A DNA stretch of 64,000 nt from Cyclobacteriaceae bacterium (lineage in GTDB: Bacteria; Bacteroidota; Bacteroidia; Cytophagales; Cyclobacteriaceae). This document shows, in pieces, positions 18,516 through 26,333 of this stretch. The stretch is from contig JAHBTY010000003.1 in NCBI GenBank assembly GCA_019638355.1, positions 1 through 64,000 on the forward strand, written 5' to 3'. Within the stretch, counting starts at the first letter, position 1. Each line of letters starts with the position of its first letter. The position numbers were made by a program, and so were the translations under genes. The notes under the pieces are model-generated. The model ran no database searches. It worked only from the letters and a program-made list of their open reading frames with translations, and was not told the DNA's origin.

Positions 18516-18995
18516 ATGTGGGATGAAATTCTGAAAACGCTTTCGGTTTACGTTTCGTCTATGATCAAATTTATTTTTGGTCCCATAGGTGGCAAGGCTG
18601 CAGGACTTCATTTGATCACTACCATGATTGTTACTGTAGCCGGTATGATGACGATTGTTGTGGCCTTTACTTATTTTGGCGATTTTATCCGAAAACGTAT
18701 TATTGACCGGTTTCGCAAACCCAAACCCGATGATGCAACTGCAACTAACAAACGCAATTTCTTTAAGCGCTACGGTTTAGCAGGGGTGGCATTTTTAACA
18801 CCGGTAATATTAACCCCTATTGGAGGAACCATATTAGCGGTAAGTGTAAGCCCGAAACGCGAAAAGATTTTACTTTATATGTTGATCAGTGCGTGTGCGT
18901 GGTCGGTAATTCTAACCTGTGCGGTTTACTTTGGGTACGATGCCATTATGGAGTGGATAGATCGGTTGCAACCTGATAAGATGTTGGAGAATTAG
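18516..18995 (+). CDS. Small membrane protein, small multidrug export-like
   Basis: The 159 residues hold about four hydrophobic segments: LITTMIVTVAGMMTIVVAFTYF (split here: ITTMIVTVAGMMTIVVAF), YGLAGVAFLTPVILTPIGG, then TILAVSV and LLYMLISACAWSVILTCAVYFG. A basic loop (RKRIIDRFRKPKPDD) lies between the first two. The TPVILTPIGGTILA motif resembles small multidrug-export and DedA/SNARE-associated-like proteins, but the match is weak. It follows upp by 92 bp and abuts the stop of the convergent DUF4143 ATPase gene with no gap. Confidence 0.65.
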   Translation: MWDEILKTLSVYVSSMIKFIFGPIGGKAAGLHLITTMIVTVAGMMTIVVAFTYFGDFIRKRIIDRFRKPKPDDATATNKRNFFKRYGLAGVAFLTPVILTPIGGTILAVSVSPKREKILLYMLISACAWSVILTCAVYFGYDAIMEWIDRLQPDKMLEN

Positions 18996-20156
18996 TTAAA
19001 GATCAATCACCTCTTGCCACGACAATACTGAGATTGATTCATCTGTTTTAACTTCAACAGATCGTTCGGCACTAGTTATCAAAATCCCTGATCCCGTTCT
19101 ATTATACTTTAACCAATACCGTACACCACCCAGCATATCAGACTTAAATTTCCCTGCCTTTACTTCAACGGCAAGCGTACGATCATTTTTTTCCAGAATT
19201 AAATCCACTTCATTGCCCGCGCTATCGCGGAAATAGTACATACCTCCGGCAATACCTTTGTTAAAGCGATTTTTACGAATTTCAGTAATCACCCAATTTT
19301 CAAACAACGCTCCGTACTTAGCGCTATTTAGCATGGCATGCTGCGAGGTGAATCCCAACAGGTAGCAGAGCAAACCGGTATCACAGAAATACAACTTAGG
19401 CGATTTAACAATGCGCTTGTTTAAATTTTCGTGATAAGGCTGAAGCAAATAAATAATGTAACTGCTTTCTAAAAGTCCCAACCAGGCTTGTACAGTTTTA
19501 GCATCCACCCCGGTTGATTTTGCCAGCGCATCTTTGTTTACGATCTGCCCGGCATAACCAGCACAAAGCCGAACAAAGCGGGTAAAAGCTGGCAGATTAT
19601 TGATGTTGCGAATCAGACGTACATCACGTTGTACATACGTTTGAAAATAGGAAGCCATCCATTTCGATACGGAAAGTTGTTGTTGCCAGATTTCAGGATA
19701 GCCACCGGTAAAAATATGCTGCGCAACGGTTCCATCCATTTTGGCTTCTTTCAATTCGGCATACGAGAGCGGTAATAATTCGAGGTAGCCAACTCTGCCT
19801 GCCAGCGACTGCGCAATTTGTTCTTGTAACAGAAAATTATTCGAACCTGTTAAAATGAACTGACCTCGTTTTGAACTGGCATCTAACCGACCTTGCAAAT
19901 GCCTGAATAAGGTGGGCACGCGCTGCACTTCGTCCAATACAGCACCTTCATTCAGGCTTTGTAAAAATTTTTTGGTTTGCTGGGCTTCAGCTTCTACATA
20001 GGGGTCTTCAAAATTGAAGTAAGGCTTTTCGCCAAAAACCATCTGGCTAAGCGTGGTTTTACCGCTTTGGCGGGGCCCCACAATGCACACGGCCCGAAAC
20101 TGCCTGGCATTGTCAAGCGCCTCGCCATAAATATGTCTTTTAACAAGTTTCATCAT
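18996..20156 (-). CDS. AAA ATPase with DUF4143 domain
   Basis: P-loop ATPase of the AAA_14/DUF4143 group, common accessory genes of unknown function. Walker A is VGPRQSGKTTL at about 24-34; the Walker B-like strand is EGAVLDEVQRVP; a sensor-like ILTGSNNFLL and the LAGRVGYLELLPLSYAEL block follow. The DUF4143 C-terminal half has a PD-(D/E)xK-like nuclease pattern: FENWVITEIRKNR, then DSAGNEVDLILEKNDRTLAVEVKAG. I start at one of two adjacent ATGs (20156 or 20153) because the upstream frame runs through the operator palindromes. It has its own promoter region holding two 34-bp palindromes. Confidence 0.88.
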   Translation of the reverse strand: MMKLVKRHIYGEALDNARQFRAVCIVGPRQSGKTTLSQMVFGEKPYFNFEDPYVEAEAQQTKKFLQSLNEGAVLDEVQRVPTLFRHLQGRLDASSKRGQFILTGSNNFLLQEQIAQSLAGRVGYLELLPLSYAELKEAKMDGTVAQHIFTGGYPEIWQQQLSVSKWMASYFQTYVQRDVRLIRNINNLPAFTRFVRLCAGYAGQIVNKDALAKSTGVDAKTVQAWLGLLESSYIIYLLQPYHENLNKRIVKSPKLYFCDTGLLCYLLGFTSQHAMLNSAKYGALFENWVITEIRKNRFNKGIAGGMYYFRDSAGNEVDLILEKNDRTLAVEVKAGKFKSDMLGGVRYWLKYNRTGSGILITSAERSVEVKTDESISVLSWQEVIDL

Positions 20157-20158
20157 CA

Positions 20159-20229
20159 ATTCCAGATTTGCAAAAATATGTAAATCTGGAATCAAATTCC
20201 AGATTTGCATAAACGTGCAATTCTGGAAT
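20159..20229. promoter_or_regulatory. Tandem 34-bp palindromes upstream of the DUF4143 ATPase
   Basis: Two near-identical inverted repeats of 14+6+14 bp, at 20159-20192 and 20196-20229 (starts 37 bp apart). Both begin ATTCCAGATTTGCA; each has one arm mismatch. They directly precede the ATG of the ATPase gene and lie between it and the sdaAA stop. The size and symmetry fit an operator for a dimeric regulator, or the ATPase's own target, but they could also be a mobile repeat. Confidence 0.7.
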
Positions 20230-20246
20230 TGGTGGGAAAAGTGGCC

Positions 20247-21146
20247 TTATCCTTCGTCTGGTAAGATTTCAATATCGCGGATCAGTACTTTTTTGCTGAT
20301 GGCTTGTCCGGTTTTGGTAGCGGCCAATCCGCCAAGCGCAGTTTCTTTGTACCGGGTTTCCATGCTGGCACCAATTTCGCCCATCGCATCAATTACTTCA
20401 TCAACCGGTATTACACTGCTTACATTGGCCATCGCAATTTGTGCTGAGCTGTTGGCAATGGCAGCGGCACTGGCATTGCGTACCACACACGGTACTTCCA
20501 CCAATCCGGCAACGGGATCGCACACCAATCCTAACATACACTGAACCGTAATCGCCACAGCATTAAAAATCTGATCGGTATCACCGCCTAAGCAATAGAC
20601 AATAGCACCGGCACCCATAGCAGCTGCGGTTCCGGTTTCGGCCTGGCAACCACCCACGGCTCCGGCAATGCTTGCTTTTTGTTCCATAATCAAGGCAATG
20701 CCAGCAGCCAGTAACATGGCTTCCAGAATTTTTTTATCCTCAACATGGTGAATTTCCTGCAGCGTATAAAGTACACCCGGCATTATACCACTGGCGCCCG
20801 CAGTAGGTGCCGCTACAATACGGCCCATGCACGAGTTTACTTCTTTTGCAGCAAGTGCGCGCGAAATCAGATTTTGAAATTCTTTGGATAGAACGGAAGT
20901 AGGGTAGTTGTAAACTTTTTTGGCACCGTTGTTAATCATGCCCGAGCGCGAGGTCATGTCTTCGGTTAAGCCGGTTTGCACGGCATCTTTCATTACCGCC
21001 CACGCTTTATCTAACCCGTCCCAGATTTGTTTCTCAGTGCGGCCTTTTTGTTCCAGTTCATATTCCAATACAACATCGATAATGGTTTTCTTTTTATCGG
21101 TGCAATATGTTTTCCAACCCTCAAACGAATCAAACAAGAATGCCAT
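20247..21146 (-). CDS. sdaAA: L-serine ammonia-lyase, iron-sulfur-dependent, alpha subunit
   Basis: Deaminates L-serine to pyruvate with a [4Fe-4S] cluster. The 299 residues equal the two-subunit type's alpha chain. Signatures are LTSRSGM-type MTSRSGMINNGAKKV, the conserved cysteines in EVNSCMGRIVAAPTAGASG, GGCQAETGTAAAMGAGA and GLVCDPVAGLVEVPCVVRN. The beta subunit is not adjacent and not seen in the window. It is divergent from the CxxCG-protein gene at 21281 (134-bp gap). Downstream, 90 bp away, are the ATPase operator palindromes. Confidence 0.93.
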   Translation of the reverse strand: MAFLFDSFEGWKTYCTDKKKTIIDVVLEYELEQKGRTEKQIWDGLDKAWAVMKDAVQTGLTEDMTSRSGMINNGAKKVYNYPTSVLSKEFQNLISRALAAKEVNSCMGRIVAAPTAGASGIMPGVLYTLQEIHHVEDKKILEAMLLAAGIALIMEQKASIAGAVGGCQAETGTAAAMGAGAIVYCLGGDTDQIFNAVAITVQCMLGLVCDPVAGLVEVPCVVRNASAAAIANSSAQIAMANVSSVIPVDEVIDAMGEIGASMETRYKETALGGLAATKTGQAISKKVLIRDIEILPDEG

Positions 21147-21280
21147 AGGTAGCTATTTTGTATCGAAGTTCGATTGTAAAAATTGCTTTTCAAATCTTTG
21201 AGTTGGTTTTATTGAGTCAACTTGTAATTATTCGAATAAAAGCTGTTTTAAGGATGGTTGCGATTGCACATCTTTAAGCC

Positions 21281-21712
21281 ATGCGGTATTTTCATATTGC
21301 GGTTCTGATTTTGGGTTCTGTTTGTGCAGTTGCACAGGAGGTCAACTTTTGGCACGTATTGGCCGAGGTAGGTTTTAAGAAAACCAAAACGGCCGGTGGC
21401 GAAATGGAAGTGCCGATCTTTAGCACGCATCTGAAAGAGTATCATGGTAAAAAAATCAAGTTAAAAGGTTTTGTAATTCCGGTAAGCGAAACAGGCGATG
21501 AAAGTAAATTTATGCTATCATCTTTACCGTTTAACGTATGCTATTTTTGTGGGGCGGCCGGCCCGGAGACAATTGTTGAAGTTGAAGCCAATCAGAAAGT
21601 AAAGTTTACCTCACAAGCTATCTGGATGGAGGGAATCTTGTATCTTAATGATAAAGATCCCGACCATCATACTTATATGCTTAAGTCAGCCCGAATAATT
21701 CAATCGCCATGA
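21281..21712 (+). CDS. Secreted CxxCG protein, DUF3299-like (paralog A)
   Basis: Unknown function. The 143 residues begin with a signal peptide (MRYFHIAVLILGSVCAVAQ). The mature part is a small beta-rich domain: PIFSTHLKEYHGKKIKLKGF, then the diagnostic FMLSSLPFNVCYFCGAAGPE with a CxxCG knuckle, then a LYLNDKDPDHHTYML end. It is clearly paralogous along its whole length to the protein at 23081-23530. It resembles DUF3299-type periplasmic proteins in its 'KGFVIP...F-LSSLP' order. Its stop overlaps the M28 peptidase start (ATGA), so the two are probably coupled. A metal- or heme-binding role is possible from CxxCG (inference). Confidence 0.75.
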   Translation: MRYFHIAVLILGSVCAVAQEVNFWHVLAEVGFKKTKTAGGEMEVPIFSTHLKEYHGKKIKLKGFVIPVSETGDESKFMLSSLPFNVCYFCGAAGPETIVEVEANQKVKFTSQAIWMEGILYLNDKDPDHHTYMLKSARIIQSP

Positions 21713-23079
21713 AACAATCTGTATTATTTTTCTTATTCATCGCAACTGCTTTTTCAGCGTTCTCACAAGCTAAAGATGAAGCGGCCATCAAACAAATTTT
21801 TGATGAAGCACTAAGCAAAGGTAAATCATACGAGATGCTGTATGATTTATGCACTAACATTGGTCCGAGGTTGTCTGGTTCGCCCGGTGCTGCGGCTGCG
21901 GTAGAGTGGAGTCGCAACGTAATGGAAGAATTTGATTTTGATTCGGTATGGTTGCAACCGGTAATGGTTCCGCATTGGATACGCGGCCAAAAAGAAACCG
22001 GTAGAATCATATCGCGCAAGCAAGGTACGCTATCGGTAAATGTTTGCGCATTGGGCGGAACGATTGGCACCGGTCCATCGGGCATTGCTGCGGGCGTGGT
22101 GGAAGTAAAAAGCTTTGAAGAGCTAAAAGCTTTAGGTACAACTGTGAAAGGTAAAATTGTATTCTTTAACCGGCCGATGGATCCAACAAAGATTAATACG
22201 TTTACAGCCTATAGTGGTGCGGTAGAACAACGGGCCAACGGTGCTTCGGAAGCTGCAAAGTATGGGGCCGTAGCAGCATTGGTTAGATCGATGGGTTCTA
22301 ACCTCGAAGATTATCCGCATACGGGAAGCATGCGCTATGCGCCCAATGTGGTTAAGATTCCAGCATTGGCCATCAGTACGCGGCATGCTGAGGTGTTAAG
22401 TCAACTGCTAAAAGAAGAAAAAGATGTGCAGTTTTTTTTACAAAATCATTCTGTTACACTAGAGGATGCGCCTTCCTTTAATGTGATCGGAGAAATCCGC
22501 GGCAGCGAATATCCGGATGAAATTATTGTAGTGGGCGGGCATTTAGATTCGTGGGATTTAGGCCAGGGCGCGCACGATGATGGTGCCGGTTGCGTGCAGT
22601 CGATAGAAGTATTGCGTTTGTTTAAACAGATGGGTTATAAACCCAAGCGCACTATTCGGGCGGTTATGTTTATGAATGAAGAAAATGGGTTGCGCGGTGG
22701 ATTAAAGTATGCAGAACTGGCAGCAGCAAATAAAGAGAAACACATTGCGGCCATTGAATCCGACCGCGGTGGTTTTGTACCACGCGGATTTACGGTGCCA
22801 ACCGATGCTACGGCCAAAGCAAAGGTGCGCAGTTGGAAATCGTTGTTGGAACCATACGGACTTTCTGATTTTACTTCCGAGGGTGGAGGGGCCGATATTG
22901 GTCCGCTAGCTACCCAAGGTGTGGCATTACTTGGTTTTTTGCCTGACTCGCAACGTTACTTTAATTATCACCATACTGCTGAAGACACGATTGACAAAGT
23001 TGACAAGCGCGAACTGGAATTAGGTGCAGCAGCCATGGCTGCTATGGTTTATTTAATTGATCAGTACGGGTTGAAGTAG
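21709..23079 (+). CDS. Secreted M28 family metallopeptidase (carboxypeptidase Q-like)
   Basis: Exported di-zinc peptidase. A signal peptide (QSVLFFLFIATAFSAFSQA) precedes a mature chain of about 435 residues. A PA-type insert lies at about 130-230 (GKIVFFNRPMDPTK; AKYGAVAALVRSMGS). The peptidase core shows GGHLDSWDLGQGAHDDGAG (zinc H and D ligands), FMNEENGLRGG (catalytic E and E ligand), ESDRGGFVPRG (D ligand) and NYHHTAEDTIDKV (H ligand). All catalytic residues appear present. It overlaps paralog A by 4 bp, and its stop is 1 bp from that of convergent paralog B. Confidence 0.9.
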   Translation: MKQSVLFFLFIATAFSAFSQAKDEAAIKQIFDEALSKGKSYEMLYDLCTNIGPRLSGSPGAAAAVEWSRNVMEEFDFDSVWLQPVMVPHWIRGQKETGRIISRKQGTLSVNVCALGGTIGTGPSGIAAGVVEVKSFEELKALGTTVKGKIVFFNRPMDPTKINTFTAYSGAVEQRANGASEAAKYGAVAALVRSMGSNLEDYPHTGSMRYAPNVVKIPALAISTRHAEVLSQLLKEEKDVQFFLQNHSVTLEDAPSFNVIGEIRGSEYPDEIIVVGGHLDSWDLGQGAHDDGAGCVQSIEVLRLFKQMGYKPKRTIRAVMFMNEENGLRGGLKYAELAAANKEKHIAAIESDRGGFVPRGFTVPTDATAKAKVRSWKSLLEPYGLSDFTSEGGGADIGPLATQGVALLGFLPDSQRYFNYHHTAEDTIDKVDKRELELGAAAMAAMVYLIDQYGLK

Positions 23080-23080
23080 A

Positions 23081-23530
23081 TCAAAAATCAATTTCACCCA
23101 GAAACTCTGCATCAACCAACACATAAATCATCTGATCCGGGTTGCTGTCATTTAAAACCAGTTTGCCTTTTATCTCAACGGGTTTATCTGTGTACCAAAT
23201 TGGTTTTTTTAAGAAAACTTCGGCTACACCTTCGGGCCCACCCACACCGCAAAAAAAGCAAGCGTTTATGGGTAAGGAAGAAAGCATGAAGTGGGTTTCC
23301 TTTGTTACACCCTGAAAGGGAATAATGTAGCCGGGTAGCACTACCTCTTTTCCGGCAAGTGCCTTTACTTCTTTCGTAAAGATGGGCTTATCAAATTCAC
23401 CATTGGGATCTTTCAAATAGGTGATGCCATACAGTTTTGGCCACACCAATGACGGAAAGCCGGTATAAACTTTTTGAGCTTGTGCACTTACTGTGAGCAA
23501 AAGGCCAACTAAAACTAACGTGTACTTCAT
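23081..23530 (-). CDS. Secreted CxxCG protein, DUF3299-like (paralog B)
   Basis: The 149-residue paralog of the 21281-21712 product. It has a signal peptide (MKYTLVLVGLLLTVSAQAQ), then GEFDKPIFTKEVKALAGKEV, GYIIPFQGVTKETHFMLSSL and LPINACFFCGVGGPEG, and ends LVLNDSNPDQMIYVL. The same CxxCG knuckle and GPE are kept. Its ATG overlaps the stop of the upstream histidine kinase (ATGA). Function unknown; the two paralogs are each coupled to a different partner gene and converge on each other. Confidence 0.75.
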   Translation of the reverse strand: MKYTLVLVGLLLTVSAQAQKVYTGFPSLVWPKLYGITYLKDPNGEFDKPIFTKEVKALAGKEVVLPGYIIPFQGVTKETHFMLSSLPINACFFCGVGGPEGVAEVFLKKPIWYTDKPVEIKGKLVLNDSNPDQMIYVLVDAEFLGEIDF

Positions 23531-25161
23531 ATCTCCGGTATTTCAACAGTAAAAACCGAGCCTTTGCCATATTCAGATTCATGACTGATACGAGCTCCGA
23601 TTTTAGTTGCCGATTCGCGTGCAATATACAAACCAAGTCCTGAACCACTTGCTTTATCGGATGCACGGTAAAACATATCAAAAATTTTAGGACTTAAATC
23701 GGGAAGTATGCCTTCACCGTTATCTTCAATCCGGATAAAGGTTTTTGATGATTGTCTTTTGGTTGAAATTTTCAGTACAGGTTGATGCCCTGGAGTTCTT
23801 TTCTGGAATTTAATGGCATTGGAAATTAGATTACTCAAAATTATTTTCAGACGCACTTTGTCTTGTTGAATAATATCTTGTTCAAATTCATTCAGGTCAA
23901 TTCTAATTTTATTGTAATCGTCCAGATACTTCAGGTTATCGAGAATTTCCTGGCATAATAACTTTAATTGAATTTGTTCTGGAGTAATAGTGAGGCGTTT
24001 GTTGCGCGAGTAGTCTAAAATTTCGGCAATGAACAGATCCAACTTTTGTACGCTGCGTTCTATTTCATTCAGGTAACCAGGTGCGTTATGCAAGTCCGAT
24101 TCAAGTTTGGATAGCGTAACTAATCCCAGTATTGATTTAAGGGGAGCACTTAAATCGTGCGAGGCACTATACACAAAGCGATCCAATTCTTTATTGGTGT
24201 TTTCCAATTCCTGATTCTGATGATGGAGCAGGGTTTCTACCTGATGCAGATCGGTAATGACGCGTCCTGTAATTGCTGCAAACAACGAGAGCAGAATGTT
24301 TCCCAGAAAAATTGTAAACAACATTTCCGTTGAGCTGAATAAATGATCGGGCGAACCGGTAATGAAAGAGGGGATAACATAGGTAAGTAGAAACACAAAC
24401 AGATTACAAAATACGGCCTCACCAAAACCAAACCGGATGGCTACATATAAGGAAATAATCCCATACGCAAACCAATAGCGTTCAAATGGTATGAGTGATG
24501 ACAAGAGAATGAGCGAGACGTAAATAACAATTATTTCAATCCGCTTAAACAGCGTATAGTTGATGGAACGCACTAATTTTTTTTGCGGAGGTTCTAACAG
24601 CCAACCCTTTTTCTGAAGAAAAGGAGTAGCTGAAAAAAGCAAAGGAACAGCTATTCCAAAGTTGGCCATAAATTCGCCCAACCAGTTTCGTAAGAATAAC
24701 TCACCAAAATTTTCCCACGTCTGGTGGCTAAAGTAAATCAGCGTTAGTTGTAGCAGGATTAATTCAATCGTAATGGGTATTACCAACGCAAATACAATAA
24801 ACCGAATAAGGTGATTGGTGTTGGGCAACCAATACTTGCTCTTGCTAATTATACGAAATAGGTAATATGAAATTGTAACACCAATTACTTCCGATGCTGA
24901 GAACACAGGCCATAGTCGCCAATCTTCAACACCCCAGTAAAATGTATTTAATGTTACTACCACATACATGGCCGGTACTACACGTACAAAACCCCACCAG
25001 TTTACCAATACAATGGCAATGGCGGTGGGAATATAAAATGTACTAACGCCCTGATCGTATTTAAATATAAGCGATACCTGTGCTGCAAGGTGGAACAAAA
25101 TAAAGGGCGCAAGCCATGTCCACCACGGAAGTTTTGTTTCGGTATGCGCCAGTTTTTTCAA
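23527..25161 (-). CDS. MASE1-domain sensor histidine kinase
   Basis: Membrane sensor kinase without a linked response regulator. The first 310 or so of 544 residues form about eight hydrophobic segments resembling MASE1 (YIPTAIAIVLVNWWGFVRVV, FGIAVPLLFSATPF). The H-box is YSASHDLSAPLKS with phospho-acceptor H335, followed by LSNLISNAIKF (N-box), RIEDNGEGI (G1) and ASGSGLGLYIARE (G2). The start appears to be TTG (MKKLAH...), because an in-frame stop lies just upstream and no ATG fits. It is 9 bp after the Gfo/Idh gene and overlaps paralog B by 4 bp, so these three probably form one transcript. Confidence 0.87.
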   Translation of the reverse strand: MKKLAHTETKLPWWTWLAPFILFHLAAQVSLIFKYDQGVSTFYIPTAIAIVLVNWWGFVRVVPAMYVVVTLNTFYWGVEDWRLWPVFSASEVIGVTISYYLFRIISKSKYWLPNTNHLIRFIVFALVIPITIELILLQLTLIYFSHQTWENFGELFLRNWLGEFMANFGIAVPLLFSATPFLQKKGWLLEPPQKKLVRSINYTLFKRIEIIVIYVSLILLSSLIPFERYWFAYGIISLYVAIRFGFGEAVFCNLFVFLLTYVIPSFITGSPDHLFSSTEMLFTIFLGNILLSLFAAITGRVITDLHQVETLLHHQNQELENTNKELDRFVYSASHDLSAPLKSILGLVTLSKLESDLHNAPGYLNEIERSVQKLDLFIAEILDYSRNKRLTITPEQIQLKLLCQEILDNLKYLDDYNKIRIDLNEFEQDIIQQDKVRLKIILSNLISNAIKFQKRTPGHQPVLKISTKRQSSKTFIRIEDNGEGILPDLSPKIFDMFYRASDKASGSGLGLYIARESATKIGARISHESEYGKGSVFTVEIPEI

Positions 25162-25170
25162 ATTACTTGA

Positions 25171-26265
25171 TTAAGGTTTTGCAGCCAGCGGAATTGTTTT
25201 GCCTGTTTTAGCGGATTGTTTGGCAGCTTCCAGAATCTCCATCACCAACATATTATTTTCAAGGGCCGATAAGTCGTACGGTAAAATTTTTATTTCGCCA
25301 CGAACAGCTGCTGCCAGATAGGTAAACGGATCGTGCAATGGTTTTGGTAATTCGCCACCGGCTACAAATGTTTCAGGCTTATCGTGTACGGATTTAATTT
25401 TCGATCCTTGCCGATCGGCAATTACGTAACCTTTTTCACCATACACTTCCATATCCTTTCTTCCTAAGGGCCAGTTCCACGAAGCCTGTATAATGCCTTG
25501 TGCTTTGGCATACGTAAGAATGATCGTAGCCTCATCATCCACTTTGGGATAGATGTGTGGTTTAATTTGTTGCGTTACCGCGAATACAGACAAAGGCCGT
25601 TCGCCATTCAGCAACCATGTAATCTGGTTGGCACCATAACAACCAAAATCCATCAATGCACCACCTCCATTTTTTACCGGATCAATCAGCCATTCTAAAA
25701 ACTCGGGCCCCACATTAATTTCTTTCGGGCCTTCATGGCCATCGTGTACAACCACTTTGCGAACAGGCCCCATCGGTTTGGATGTCCGAAAGAGTTCTTC
25801 AAGTTTTGTGTTGCTTCCATACCATGTGGTTTCATAGTTGGTTAGCACCAAAATAGAATTAACCTTCGCCAATTGTTGAATTTGTTTGGCGTGATCGAGA
25901 CTTACGGCCAATGGTTTTTCAACCATCACATGAATTTTTCGGGGCGCGCAAGCTTGTACTACACTTAAATGATCGAATGTATTTCCAAATCCGGTTACGG
26001 CTTCTGGCCTAGTTTTGTCAAGCATTTCGTTTAGCGAAGGATAAAGTAAACTTATCGGGAGTTTATATTGATTTAATAATTGCTCGGCCAACACACGGTT
26101 AGGTTCGGCAATGCCCACAATTTCAAAATCACCATCGTGTGCCCGATTCAAAACCCAATGCACATGGCCATGTGTGAGCCCGGCAACGCCAATGCGAAAT
26201 GGTTTTTTGGATTCCTGCGCTACTGCAGATGAAACCACGAGAATAAACAGTAAAAACTTGTACAT
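25171..26265 (-). CDS. Secreted Gfo/Idh/MocA family oxidoreductase
   Basis: NAD(P)-dependent sugar- or inositol-type oxidoreductase fold, here with a signal peptide (MYKFLLFILVVSSAVAQ), as often seen in Bacteroidota. The Rossmann part has RIGVAGLTHGHVHWVL (usual GxGxxG replaced by GLTHGH) and the family motif MVEKPLAVSLDHA with its catalytic lysine. The C-terminal half includes GGGALMDFGCYGANQ. 364 residues, normal length. The substrate is unknown. It is followed at 9 bp by the histidine kinase. gcvP is 68 bp upstream on the same strand. Confidence 0.85.
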   Translation of the reverse strand: MYKFLLFILVVSSAVAQESKKPFRIGVAGLTHGHVHWVLNRAHDGDFEIVGIAEPNRVLAEQLLNQYKLPISLLYPSLNEMLDKTRPEAVTGFGNTFDHLSVVQACAPRKIHVMVEKPLAVSLDHAKQIQQLAKVNSILVLTNYETTWYGSNTKLEELFRTSKPMGPVRKVVVHDGHEGPKEINVGPEFLEWLIDPVKNGGGALMDFGCYGANQITWLLNGERPLSVFAVTQQIKPHIYPKVDDEATIILTYAKAQGIIQASWNWPLGRKDMEVYGEKGYVIADRQGSKIKSVHDKPETFVAGGELPKPLHDPFTYLAAAVRGEIKILPYDLSALENNMLVMEILEAAKQSAKTGKTIPLAAKP

Positions 26266-26333
26266 AACAAAATTGGGTTACCACAAGATAACCCAATTTG
26301 AATGAAGTAAAAATTGAAATTAGAAGGCGATCC

